64,000 nucleotides of DNA, from NCBI GenBank assembly GCA_963754125.1, contig CAVWEX010000001.1, positions 124,001-188,000 of the forward strand, in the 5' to 3' direction. Source of the stretch: RPQJ01 sp963754125 (GTDB lineage: Bacteria > Pseudomonadota > Gammaproteobacteria > Steroidobacterales > Steroidobacteraceae). Positions 54,551 through 64,000 of the stretch are shown piece by piece; the first letter of the stretch is position 1, and each line of letters begins with the position of its first letter. The notes under the pieces were generated by a model that was given only the letters and a program-made list of their open reading frames with translations, was not told the origin of the DNA and searched no databases. Made by a program: the position numbers and the translations under genes.

Positions 54551-55159
54551 ATGACTGCGATTCGACCCGGCCTGCTGGCGACGCTCGCCATAGCGGCCCT
54601 CGCGCTCGGCGGCTGCGCCAGCGGCCCGGACATCCGCGCCGACTACGACAGGGCCGCTGACTTCGGCAAATACCGCACCTACGGCTTCGTCGCGCAGGCC
54701 GGTACCGATTCCGCCGACTTCAAGTCCCTGTCCACGCAGATGATGCAGAGAGCGGCGGCGAGCCAGATGGAAGCGCGCGGCTACACGCGCTCCGACGACC
54801 CCGACCTCGTCATCAACTTCAAGGGCCAGCTCGAGGAGAAGACCGACATCGAGTCCACGCCGGCACCCTACTACGGGCCGGGCTGGGGCTATGGCGGCTG
54901 GGGCGGCGCCTATTACGGCGGGTGGGGCGGCGGCACGGAGGTGACCACGCACCGCTACAACGTGGGCACCCTCGTCATGGACGTCGTGGACCGCGAGAAG
55001 CGCCAGGTCGTCTACCAGGGCGGCATCGAGGGCGTCGTAACCCGGGAGATGATGCAGAACCGCGAGGCCACCATTACGGCGGCCGTCGGGCACCTCTTCT
55101 CGAAGTACCCGTTCGTCGCCGGACAGTCGGCGCCGGTCCCGCTGCCCGAGAAGAAGTAA
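54551..55159 (+). CDS. DUF4136 lipoprotein, second copy of the tandem pair
   Basis: A 202-aa protein (LATLAIAALALGGCASGPDI) very similar to the preceding lipoprotein: YDRAADFGKYRTYGFVAQAG, MEARGYTRSDDPDLVINFKG, FSKYPFVAGQ. The central Gly/Tyr-rich loop is longer (YYGPGWGYGGWGGAYYGGWG). AGGAG lies 9-10 bases before the ATG. A strong intrinsic terminator follows 20 bases after the stop, closing the four-gene unit. Confidence 0.82.
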   Translation: MTAIRPGLLATLAIAALALGGCASGPDIRADYDRAADFGKYRTYGFVAQAGTDSADFKSLSTQMMQRAAASQMEARGYTRSDDPDLVINFKGQLEEKTDIESTPAPYYGPGWGYGGWGGAYYGGWGGGTEVTTHRYNVGTLVMDVVDREKRQVVYQGGIEGVVTREMMQNREATITAAVGHLFSKYPFVAGQSAPVPLPEKK

Positions 55160-55178
55160 CGGGCGAGGTCGACATCGA

Positions 55179-55210
55179 ACGCCAGCTCCTTCGCGGGGGC
55201 TGGCGTTTTT
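55179..55210 (+). terminator. Rho-independent terminator after the DUF4136 pair
   Basis: ACGCCAGC (55179-55186) and GCTGGCGT (55199-55206) form a perfect 8-pair stem, extended by CC/GG inside, with a TTCG-containing loop and a TTTTT tail. It separates the lipoprotein unit from mutS. Confidence 0.88.
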
Positions 55211-55247
55211 CATTCGAGCCGCCCCGTCGCGTACCATGGCGAGTTCC

Positions 55248-57820
55248 ATGACTGCGCAAGATTTCGCCGGCCACACTCCCGTCATGCAGCAGTACCTGCG
55301 CATCAAGGCGCAGTACCCGGACGTGCTGCTCTTCTACCGGATGGGGGATTTCTACGAGCTGTTCTTCGAGGACGCGCGGCGCGCGGCGCGCCTGCTCGAC
55401 ATCACGCTCACGGCCCGCGGCCAGTCGGCGGGCGAGCCGATCCCGATGGCGGGCGTTCCGGTGCAGACGCTCGACACCTACCTCGCGCGGGCCGTGCGCA
55501 AGGGCGAGTCGGTCGCGATCTGCGAGCAGATCGGCGACCCGGCAAAAGCCAAGGGCCCGGTCGAGCGCCAGGTGGTGCGGGTCGTCACGCCGGGCACGGT
55601 GACCGACGACGCGCTGCTCGAGGAGCGTCGCGACACGCTGCTCGCCGCGCTGCACGTGGCCGGGGACGGGTTCGGGCTCGCCTGGATCGAGCTCTCGAGC
55701 GGCCGCTTCCACGCACTCGAGGCCACGGGACGCGAGGCGATGGCCGCCGAGCTCGAGCGCCTGCGTCCGGCGGAGCTGCTCGTGGCGGAGGACGCGCCGG
55801 CGCGCGGACTCGCGGGACCCGGCGACCGCGGTGCGCTCGAGGCCGCCCTGGCATTTCGACGCCGCGAGCGCTGAGCGGCAACTCTGCGAGCAGTTCGGCA
55901 CGCGCGACCTCGCCGGCTTCGGGCTCGCGAACCGCGCCCTCGCCGTCGGGGCCGCCGGCTGCCTGCTCCAGTACCTGCGCGACACGCAGAAATCCGCGCT
56001 GCCGCACCTGCGCGGCATCCGCTGCGAGGAGCGCGACGAGGCACTGCTGCTCGATGCCGCCACGCGCCGCAACCTCGAGCTCGACACGAGCCTCTCCGGC
56101 CGCGCCGACGTCACGCTGGTCGGTGTGCTCGATCGCACGGCCACCGCGATGGGCGGCCGCGAGCTGCGACGCTGGATCCAGCGGCCGCTGCGGCCCCGGG
56201 CGCCGCGCGAGCGGCGCCTGCAGGCCATCGAGGCGTTCCTCGATGCGGGCCTGCACGAGGCCGTGCACGCGCTGCTGCGCCAGGTGGGCGACATCGAGCG
56301 CATCCTCGCACGCGTCGGGCTGCGCTCCGCCCGTCCACGCGATCTCGCCGCGCTGCGCGACGCGCTTGGGCGGCTGCCCGAGCTGCAGTCGCTGCTCGGC
56401 GGAATCGACTCGCCGCTGCTCGGCGAGCTGGCCGGGTCCGCCGGCACGCATCCCGAGGTGCACGCGCTGCTCACGGCGGCCGTGGTGCCTTCGCCGCCTG
56501 CGCTGCTGCGCGACGGCGGCGTGATCGCACCGGGCTACGACGCCGACCTCGACGAGCTGCGTCGCATCAGCGAGCACGGCGACGAGGCGCTGCTCGAGCT
56601 CGAGGCGCGCGAGCGCGAGCGCACCGGCTTTGCGAACCTGCGCTTCGGCTACAACCGCGTGCAGGGCTACTACATCGAGGTGAGCCGCAGCCAGGCCGAC
56701 CAGGTGCCAGCCGACTGGGTGCGGCGCCAGACGGTCAAGAACGCGGAGCGCTACATCACGAGCGAGCTCAAGGCGTTCGAGGACCGCGTGCTCGGCGCGC
56801 GGGACCGCGCGCTCGCCCGCGAGCGCGAGCTGTACGAGAGGCCTGCTCGACCGGCTGATCGAGTCGCTGCCGCCGCTGCAGGCGACGGCGGCCGCGCTCG
56901 CCGCGCTCGACGTGCTCGCGAACCTCGCCGAGCGCGCCGTCGCGCTGCGCCTCGCGCGACCCCGCCTCTCGGACGAATCGGGCATCGAGATCCGCGGCGG
57001 CCGTCACCTCGTGGTCGAGCAGCACCTCGACGGTCCGTTCGTGCCGAACGACCTGTCGCTGCACGACGGCCGCCGCATGCTGATCGTCACGGGCCCGAAC
57101 ATGGGCGGCAAGTCCACCTACATGCGCCAGGCCGCGCTGATCGTGATCCTCGGCGGCATCGGCAGCTACGTGCCCGCGGAGTCGGCCGCGATCGGCCCGG
57201 TGGATCGCATCTTCACGCGCATCGGCGCGGCCGACGACCTCGCCGGCGGGCGCTCGACCTTCATGGTCGAGATGACCGAGGCCGCCAACATCCTCAACAA
57301 CGCGACGCGCGACAGCCTCGTGCTGATGGACGAGATCGGCCGCGGCACCAGCACCTACGACGGGCTGTCGCTCGCCTGGGCCTGCGCGCGGCACATCGGC
57401 CGCGAGGTCGGCGCCTTCACGCTGTTCGCCACGCACTACTTCGAGCTCACCGCGCTCGCCGACGAGCTGCCCGCCTGCGCCAACGTGCACCTCGACGCGA
57501 CCGAGCACGCCGACTCGCTGGTGTTCCTGCACGCCGTCAAGGAAGGCCCGGCGAACCAGAGCTACGGCCTGCAGGTGGCGCGACTCGCGGGCGTGCCCCG
57601 GACCGGTCATCACCGAGGCTCGCCGTTACCTCGGGGAACTCGAGCGCCGGGACCACTCCGCCCGGCCCGACGCCCCGCAGCAGCAACTCGATCTCGTCGC
57701 GCCCCCCGACCCAGCGCGATTCCGCGGTGCTCGCCGAGCTCGCGGCGATCGATCCGGACGACTTGAGCCCGCGCGAGGCGCTCGCAGCGGCTGTTCCGGC
57801 TCAAGGATCTGCTGCGCTAG
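55248..57820 (+). CDS. mutS: DNA mismatch-repair ATPase MutS, several frameshifts
   Basis: The mismatch-recognition domain starts AQDFAGHTPVMQQYLRIKAQ with LLFYRMGDFYELFFEDA, including the Phe-x-Glu wedge (FYEL). The ATPase has TGPNMGGKSTYMRQ (Walker A), LVLMDEIGRGTSTYDG and FATHYFELTAL, so the gene is certainly mutS. The frame breaks at about 55850, 56842 (an extra C), 57602, 57718 and 57792; corrected, it is about 855 aa and ends FRLKDLLR. ATG 55248 matches the E. coli start better than 55236. The stop overlaps the converging regulator's stop. Confidence 0.93.
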
Positions 57821-58366
57821 CGCGAGCCGGCGCCGCGAGCGCCACGTGACGCCGACGCGCGCTGATCGATCTGCCGCTGGAAATCCCGCGAGGCCGCGTG
57901 GAAGCGCGCGATCGTCTCGAGATCGAACTCCTCGAACGAACTCGACATGCCAGGCACCAGCGTGAGTTCTCCTCGCGTCCCGACGGCGACCCAGCCCTTG
58001 CTTCACCAGCCACCGGACCTTGCGCCGCACCGTCTCGCGCGGAATGCCGGTCGCCGCACTGACGGACAGGGCGTTGCAGGCGCGCACGCGGGACAGGTGC
58101 TCACCGCGGTCCACGAGCCGGTCGAGTCCGGCTGCGGAGTCGCGTGCGTGCTCCTCGTAGAACCGCTGGATGTAGTGCTGGCCGATCGTCCCCAGCACGA
58201 GTGCCGCGGTCAGGTCGCCCTCGAACGCCGCGTGCACCCGGACCAGGTGCTCGGTCAGGAAGCGACCCGTCAGGTAGGACAGCTCGCGGCGATGTGCCCG
58301 CACGAACTCGGGATCCAGCTTGGCGACCACGCACTCCTCGACGGCGCAGAGGACCGGTCGTGGCAC
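57817..58366 (-). CDS. Helix-turn-helix regulator, one frameshift
   Basis: Read across a shift near 57990 it gives about 183 aa: KLDPEFVRAHRRELSYLTGRF, an all-helical middle (VHAAFEGDLTAALVLGTIGQ) and a winged-helix-like region (CNALSVSAATGIPRETVRRK, VRWLVKQGWVAVGTRGELTL) with a 'GIPRETVRRKV' recognition helix. The start is uncertain: GTG 58366 or 58330. It is divergent from the efflux operon, with about 220 bases between, and may control it. Convergent with mutS by a 3-base stop overlap. Confidence 0.68.
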
Positions 58367-58583
58367 GATGCCGCGTGCGCACCGGCGCCCTGACTGCCCG
58401 AAATGGGCACTCTCGGGAGGAGACTGCCGATCCCTGCGGCAGCCGTCAATCGAGGCCTCCGCGCGCGTCGGGCCGCCCTCGCCCGCCGCCACGGCGGCGT
58501 GCGGGGCTTGTCTGCGCGTCTCTGCGTCGCGCTAGACTTCGGCGCCCACCGGACCGCCGCATGACGCCCAGGGAGCCCCGCCC

Positions 58584-59795
58584 GTGACACCAGGTTCGCT
58601 TCATGCCCGACCAAGGGCCCGCCTGCGGCTCGTTGCGATCCTGCTGGCGACGACAGCCGCGGGCTGTGCGCGGCAGCCGGACTCCGCGCCCGCTGCGCCT
58701 CCGGTCGAGGTCAAGGCCGTCACTGTCGAGCCGAGCGCGACGGAGACCTACGCCGACAAGGTCGGCGAGGTGCGCGGCTCGCAGGAGGTGGACCTGCGCG
58801 CACGCGTGAGCGGCATCCTGCTCGCGACAGCATTTCGAGGACGGCTCGCTGGTCAAGCAAGGCCAGCTGCTGTTCTCGATCGACGCGCGCGAGTTCCGCG
58901 CCCAGGTGGCGAGTGCCCAGGCGCGACTCGCCTCCGCCGAGGCCAACCTCTCCCGCGCCCGGCAGGACGTGGAGCGCTACCGGCCGCTGCTCGCCGAGGA
59001 AGCGATCGCGCGCCAGGTCTACGACAACGCCGTTGCGACGCAGCGCCAGGCGGAGGCCGAGGTCTCGGCCAGTCGCGCGGCGCTCGACGAGACGAGGCTC
59101 GGCCTCGACTACGCAGAGGTGCGCGCCCCGCTGACCGGACGCATCGGCGCGGCCCAGGCCTTTCCCGGCAGCCTGGTCACGGCCGGGCAGACGGTGCTGG
59201 CCACGCTCTCGTCCGACGACCCGGCCTGGGTCTACTTCACGATCAGCGAGGCTGAGCTGCTCGACTTCGAACGCCGCACCGGCGGCAAGGAACCGGCCGC
59301 GGACGATCCGCTGCGCGTCGTCACGCTGATCCTGAGCGACGGCTCGGTGTATCCGCTCCCCGGCCGCATCAACTTCAGCGACCGCGCGCTCGACCCGACG
59401 ATGGGCACCTACTCGCTGCGCGCCGAGTTCCCGAATCCGGACCACAGGCTGCTCCCCGGCCTGTTCGCGCGCGTGCGGGGCACCTCCGGCCGGCTCGAGA
59501 ACGCGCTGGTGGTGCCCGACCGCGCCGTGCAGGAGCAGCTCGGCCGCTACTTCCTGACGGTCGTCGGCGAGGGCGACAAGGCCGAACTGCGGCCGGTCGA
59601 GCTCGGACAGCGCTTCGGCAACCGTCAGGTGATCAACTCGGGCCTCGCCGCCGGGGACCGCGTCGTCGTCGAGGGACTGCAGAAGGCACGGCCGGGGACG
59701 CCGCTCAAGGTGACCGCGGTGACGCTCGAGGACTTCGATCGGCCGGGCGCCGCGCGCCGGCCGCCGCCCCGGCCGCCGCCACGACGTCGAACTAG
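58584..59795 (+). CDS. RND efflux periplasmic adaptor (MFP), frameshifted
   Basis: Starts at a GTG after AGGGAG with a lipoprotein signal (ILLATTAAGCARQ), so it is anchored like AcrA/MexA. The biotinyl-lipoyl half-motifs, the coiled coil (QARLASAEANLSRARQDVER) and DYAEVRAPLTGRIG are typical, followed by beta-barrel segments to LKVTAVTLEDFD. A shift near 58832 (extra A) and another near 59755 are needed; the second restores a normal Ala-rich end and the TAG at 59793. It links the inner-membrane pump to the outer channel. Confidence 0.9.
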
Positions 59796-59808
59796 GCGGA
59801 GCGTCCGC

Positions 59809-62800
59809 ATGGCCCGCTTCTTCATCGACCGGCCGGTCTTCGCGATCGTCGTCTCGCTGTTCCTGCTGCTGGTCGGCACGCTGTCGCTGATCCAGCTGCC
59901 GGTCGGCGAGTTCCCCAACATCGCGCTGCCCACCGTGCAGGTGAACGCGAACTACCTCGGCGCGAGCTCCAACATCGTCGAGGAATCCGTCACGGCGCCG
60001 ATCGACCAGCAGGTCAACGGCGCGACGGACATGCTCTACATCAACTCGGTGAGCGGCGACGACGGCAGCGCCTCCATCGCCGTGACCTTCGCGCTCGAGC
60101 GCGACCCGGACCTCGCCGCCGTCGAGGTGCAGAACCGCGTCGCACAGGCCAACTCGCAGCTGCCCGCCGAGGTCATCAACGCCGGCGTCACGGTGCGCAA
60201 GCAGTCGCCGGACACGCTGATGTACTTCTCGCTGTACTCGCCGGACGAGACCTACGACCCGCTGTTCATCAGCAACTACGGTTTCGTGTACGTGGTGGAC
60301 GAACTCAAGCGCGTGAAGGGCGTGGGCGACGTGCGCGTGTTCGGCTCGGACTTCGGCATGCGCGTGTGGCTCAAGCCCGACCGCATGGCGAGCCTCGGCA
60401 TCACCGCCGCGGACGTCGCGCAGTCGATCCGCGAGCAGAACCTGCAGGTGCCGGCGGGCCAGGTCGGCCAGCCGCCGGCCACGCGCGGGCAGAGCTTCCA
60501 GTACTCGCTTGCGCGTGCAGGGCCGGCTCATCGAAGTCGACGAGTTCGCCGACGTGATCGTGGGCTCGAAGCCGGACGGCTCGTTCATCCGCATCCGGGA
60601 CATCGGCCGCGTCGAGCTCGGCGCGCGCAGCTACAGCAACGTCTCGCAGCTCGACGGCAAGCCCGCGGCCGCCATCTCGATCGCGCTGGTGCCCGGGCGC
60701 GAATGCGCTCGAGACCGCGCACCTCGTCAAGGCGGAACTCGCGCGGCTCGCGACCGTCGTTCCCGAAGGGCCTCGACTACCGGATCGTCTACGACTCCTC
60801 GGCCTTCGTCGAGGCCTCGGTCGAGGAGGTCGTGCAAGACCTTCTTCGAGGCGCTGCTGCTGGTGCTGATCGTCGTGTTCCTGTTCCTGCAGAACTGGCG
60901 CACGACGCTGATCCCGATGCTCGCGGTGCCGGTGTCGCTGGTCGCGACCTTCGCCGCCTTCCAGCTGCTCGGCTTCTCGATCAACACGCTGTCGCTGTTC
61001 GGCATGGTGCTCGCGATCGGCATCGTCGTGGACGATGCGATCGTGGTCGTCGAGGCGGTCGAGCACAACATGCGCCAGGGACTCGCCGTCCGCGATGCGA
61101 CGGTCAAGGCGATGGACGAGGTGCAGGGCCCGGTCGTCGCCATCGCACTGATCCTCGCCGCCGTGTTCGTGCCGATGGGATTCATCCCCGGCGTCACCGG
61201 GCAGCTCTACAAGCAGTTCGCGGTGACGGTCGCGGTGTCGACGATGTTCTCGGCGCTGGTGGCCCTGACGCTGACGCCGGCGCTGTGCATGATGCTGATG
61301 AAGCCGCACGAGGAGAGCCACGGCCCGCTGGCGCGGTTCTTCAAGGCGTTCAACTCCGGCTTCGACCGCCTCAACGTCCGCTACGGCGCGGCGGCCGCGG
61401 TCCTCGCGCGCCGCACGCTGATGGTGATGCTCACGATGGGCGCGCTCATCGTCGTGATCGCGGGCCTGTTCCGCTCGGTCCCGACCGGCTTCGTGCCGGA
61501 CGAGGACAAGGGCGCGGTGTTCATGCAGGTGGTGCTGCCCGATGCCGCCTCGCAGGAGCGCACGGTGGCCGTGCTCGAGCAGGTCGTCGGGATCACCCGG
61601 GCCGTGCCGGGCGTCGAGTCGGTGGTGAGCGTCGTCGGGCTTCGACCTGCATCTCAGGCACCGCCGCGTCGAACGGCGCGCTCGTGATCGTGAAGCTCAC
61701 GCCCTGGGACGAGCGCCAGTCCGACGACCTGCACGCGAGCGCGATCGTGGGCCGGCTCTACCTCGCCACGAAGGACATCCCCGAGGCGCTCGTGATGCCG
61801 TTCAACCCGCCGGCCCTGCCCGGCATGGGCTCGGTCTCCGGGTTCTCGTTCATGCTGCAGGCGCGCTCGAACCAGCCGCCGGCCGAGCTCGCGCGCGTCG
61901 CGCAGGAGTTCATCGCGGCCGCGCAGCAGCGCCCGGAGATCGGCCGCATCACCACGACGTTCAGCGCGAGCACCCCGAACTTCCAGCTGTACGTCGATCG
62001 CGAGAAGGCCAAGAAGCTCGGCGTGCCGATCAACGACGTCCTCTCGACGCTGCAGATCTTCCTCGGCGGCTACCAGGTCAACGACTTCACCCGCTTCGGC
62101 CGCAACTACAAGGTGACGATGCAGGCGGAGTCCGGAGTTCCGCCAGGAGGTGAGCGACATCGCGCGGCTGTTCGTGCGCAACCGCGACGGCGGCATGGTG
62201 CCGCTCGACACGCTGACCTCCTGGGAGCCGGACACGGGCGCGCGCTTCCTGCAGCGCTACAACCTGTACCGCACGGCTGCGTTCAGCGGCTCGCCCGCCC
62301 CGGGCGCGAGCTCGGGCGACGCGCTCCGGGCGCTCGACGGAGGTGGCCGCGGAGGTGCTGCCGGAGGGCTACGGCTTCGAGTGGTCCGGCCAGAGCCGGC
62401 AGGAGATCGAGGCCGGCAACTCCTCGGTGATCGTGCTGGCGTTGTCGATCGTGGTGGTGTTCCTGTTCCTCGCCGCCCTGTACGAGAGCTGGGCGGTGCC
62501 GTTCGCGGTGCTGCTCGCCACGCCCTTCGGGTTCCTCGGCGCCCTCGCCGCGCTCAAGCTCGGCGGCATCGACTTCAACGTCTACGGCCAGATCGGGCTC
62601 GTGACGCTGGTCGGCCTGTCCGCCAAGAACGCGATCCTGATCGTCGAGTTCGCGAAGCTGAACCGCGAGAACGGCATGCCGATCTTCGAGGCGGCGCTCG
62701 ATGCGGCACGGCTGCGGCTGCGGCCGATCCTGATGACTTCGTTCGCGTTCATCCTCGGCGTCGTGCCGCTGATGATCGCCTCGGGCGCCGGCGCGGCCTC

Positions 62801-62964
62801 CAAGCAGTCCGTGGGCACCGCGGTCTTCGGCGGCATGATCGCGGCGACGGTGCTGACGACGCTCGCCGTGCCGGCGTTCTACGTGCTGATCCAGGGACTC
62901 GCGGAGCGCTTCGGCGGCGGCCCGCCCGCCGGCGCCGGCCCGCGAGGCGGAGGTCGCGAGATGA
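59809..62964 (+). CDS. RND multidrug efflux pump (AcrB/MexB-like), many frameshifts
   Basis: Starts MARFFIDRPVFAIVVSLFLLL and is about 1045 aa once repaired. Hallmarks: GEFPNIALPTVQVNANY, FGMVLAIGIVVDDAIVVVE with the proton-relay Asp pair (VDDA) in TM4, FVPDEDKG, and LVGLSAKNAILIVEFA in TM10-11. Frame breaks lie near 60510, 60696, 60771, 60836, 61638, 61650, 62135, 62340 and 62930, most being one extra base. The last lets it end REAEVAR at a TGA overlapping the next ATG. It exports drugs or solvents using the proton gradient. Confidence 0.92.
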
Positions 62965-64000
62965 TCCGGCGGGCGGGCGTGCTCGCCACGACGGCGCTCG
63001 TCGTCGCCGGCTGCGCGATCGGTCCGGACTACGAACGCCCGGAGCTGCCCACGCCGGAGCAGCACCGCGGCGTGCTGAGCCCGCAGGACGCGGCCTCGTT
63101 CGCGGACCTCGGGTGGGCCGAGGTGTTCGGCGACCCGGAACTGCGCACCGTCCTCGAGATCGCGATCGCGAACAACCTCGACCTGCAGCTCGCCGCGGCG
63201 CGCGTCGAGGAGTTCCGCGGCCGGTCGCGGGTCGCGCGCAGCTACCTCGGGCCCGAGATCCGCGGCGTCGGCAACACCGTCGCCGAGCCCGGGCAGCAGC
63301 GAGGACAGCAGCTACTCGCTCGGCTTCAGCCTCGTCCTGGGAAATCGACCTGTTCGGACGGCTGCGTCGCTCGAACGAGGCGGCGCGCGCGCAGCTGCTC
63401 GCCTCGGAGGACGCGGCCCGCGGCGTGATGACCGCGCTCGTGGCCGACGTGGCCACGACGTGGTTCCGCCTGCGCGAGCTCGACACCGAGGTCGCGATCA
63501 TCGAGCGCACGATCAAGAGCCAGGAGGACACGCTCGCGCTGGTGCGGTCCCTGAAGCGCAACGGCGTCGCCTCGGGCACCGAGGAGCAGCAGGCCATCTC
63601 GCAGCTCGCCGGGACCCGCGCGCAGCTGCCGCTCGCGCTGCAGCGGCGCGTGCAGACGGAGAACCTGCTGCGCTTCCTCATGGGCTACGCACCCGAGCCC
63701 GTGCAGCGCTCCGCGGTACCCGCGGCCCCCTGGGTGCCGGCCGAGATTCCGGTCGGGCTGCCGGCGCAGCTGCTCGAGCGTCGGCCCGACCTGCGGCAGT
63801 TCGAGAACGAGCTGCACGCCGCCACCGCGAGCGTCGGCTTCGCCGAGGCGAGCCGCTTCCCCTACCTGTCGATCGGGCTCACGTCCTTTTTCGGCCTGGT
63901 GAGCCCGGAGCTCGCCCGTCTGCTCGACGGCGACGACCCGGCGACGGAGCTCTTCTCGATCGGGCCGTTCCTCGACGCTCCGATCTACCAGTCGGGCCGC
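62961..64000 (+). CDS. RND outer-membrane efflux channel (OprM/TolC-like), partial and frameshifted
   Basis: Starts ATG 62961, overlapping the pump stop as ATGA, with a lipobox (LATTALVVAGCAIGPDYERP), the typical NodT/OprM N-terminus. Family segments follow: NNLDLQLAAARVEEFRGRSR, WEIDLFGRLRRSNEAARAQL, LPAQLLERRPDLRQFENEL and FPYLSIGL. Extra bases near 63292 and 63330 break the frame. The gene runs off the window after SIGPFLDAPIYQSGR. It completes the adaptor-pump-channel operon. Confidence 0.88.

Overview
The window is GC-rich, densely coded DNA from a free-living bacterium, most probably a gammaproteobacterium of the metabolically versatile Steroidobacter/Nevskia kind. The strongest clue is the block at 46.7-52.8 kb, whose order cinA/pncC - thpR - recA - recX - alaS - csrA - tRNA-Ser - tRNA-Arg is a classic gammaproteobacterial arrangement. 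A Cu/Zn superoxide dismutase, a wax-ester-synthase-type acyltransferase, a flavin monooxygenase, a vanadium-haloperoxidase-type protein and many exported proteins of unknown role fit an aerobic soil or water organism. No phage genes, transposases, rRNA or CRISPR arrays were seen.

Layout. 0-1.6 kb: the end of a quinone oxidoreductase, a 40-residue membrane peptide, sodC and a secreted protein. 1.65-7.3 kb: a protein-acetylation cluster of a Pat-type lysine acetyltransferase, a zinc histone-deacetylase-family enzyme and propionyl-CoA synthetase, the kind of enzyme this switch controls. 7.4-15.8 kb: flavin monooxygenase, exported Ntn-hydrolase acylase with a DUF3604 protein, wax ester synthase family protein and a DUF937-like protein. 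15.8-20.1 kb: an M15-peptidase-like secreted protein, phenylalanine hydroxylase, an exported arginase-family enzyme and a frameshifted PpiC isomerase. 20.1-25.2 kb: a TIR-TM-TPR protein with an unknown 130-residue partner, a tandem glutaredoxin/GST-N protein, and an MBL-fold enzyme whose reading frame is continuous with a LysR regulator. 25.4-30.4 kb: outer-membrane barrel protein, a decayed and an intact amidohydrolase, and an MscS channel. 30.4-46.5 kb: many small exported, lipoprotein or membrane genes, a transmembrane Ser/Thr-kinase-like protein, a second M15-like paralogue, a phasin-like protein, a three-haem cytochrome, two CsbD proteins and a haloperoxidase-type enzyme. 46.6-55.2 kb: the tRNA/csrA/alaS/recA block and two tandem pairs of duplicated exported proteins. 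55.2-64 kb: mutS, an HTH regulator and a tripartite RND efflux operon that runs off the end.

An important caveat is that at least 12 genes, including mutS and alaS, which are normally intact, carry single-base frameshifts. Most of the well-placed ones read as one extra base next to an identical base, and they are densest after 55 kb. They look like uncorrected insertion errors in the assembly more than real gene death, so these genes are annotated as single loci. The amidohydrolase at 26.3-27.8 kb is different: it has lost its N-terminus and an internal segment and is called a real pseudogene.
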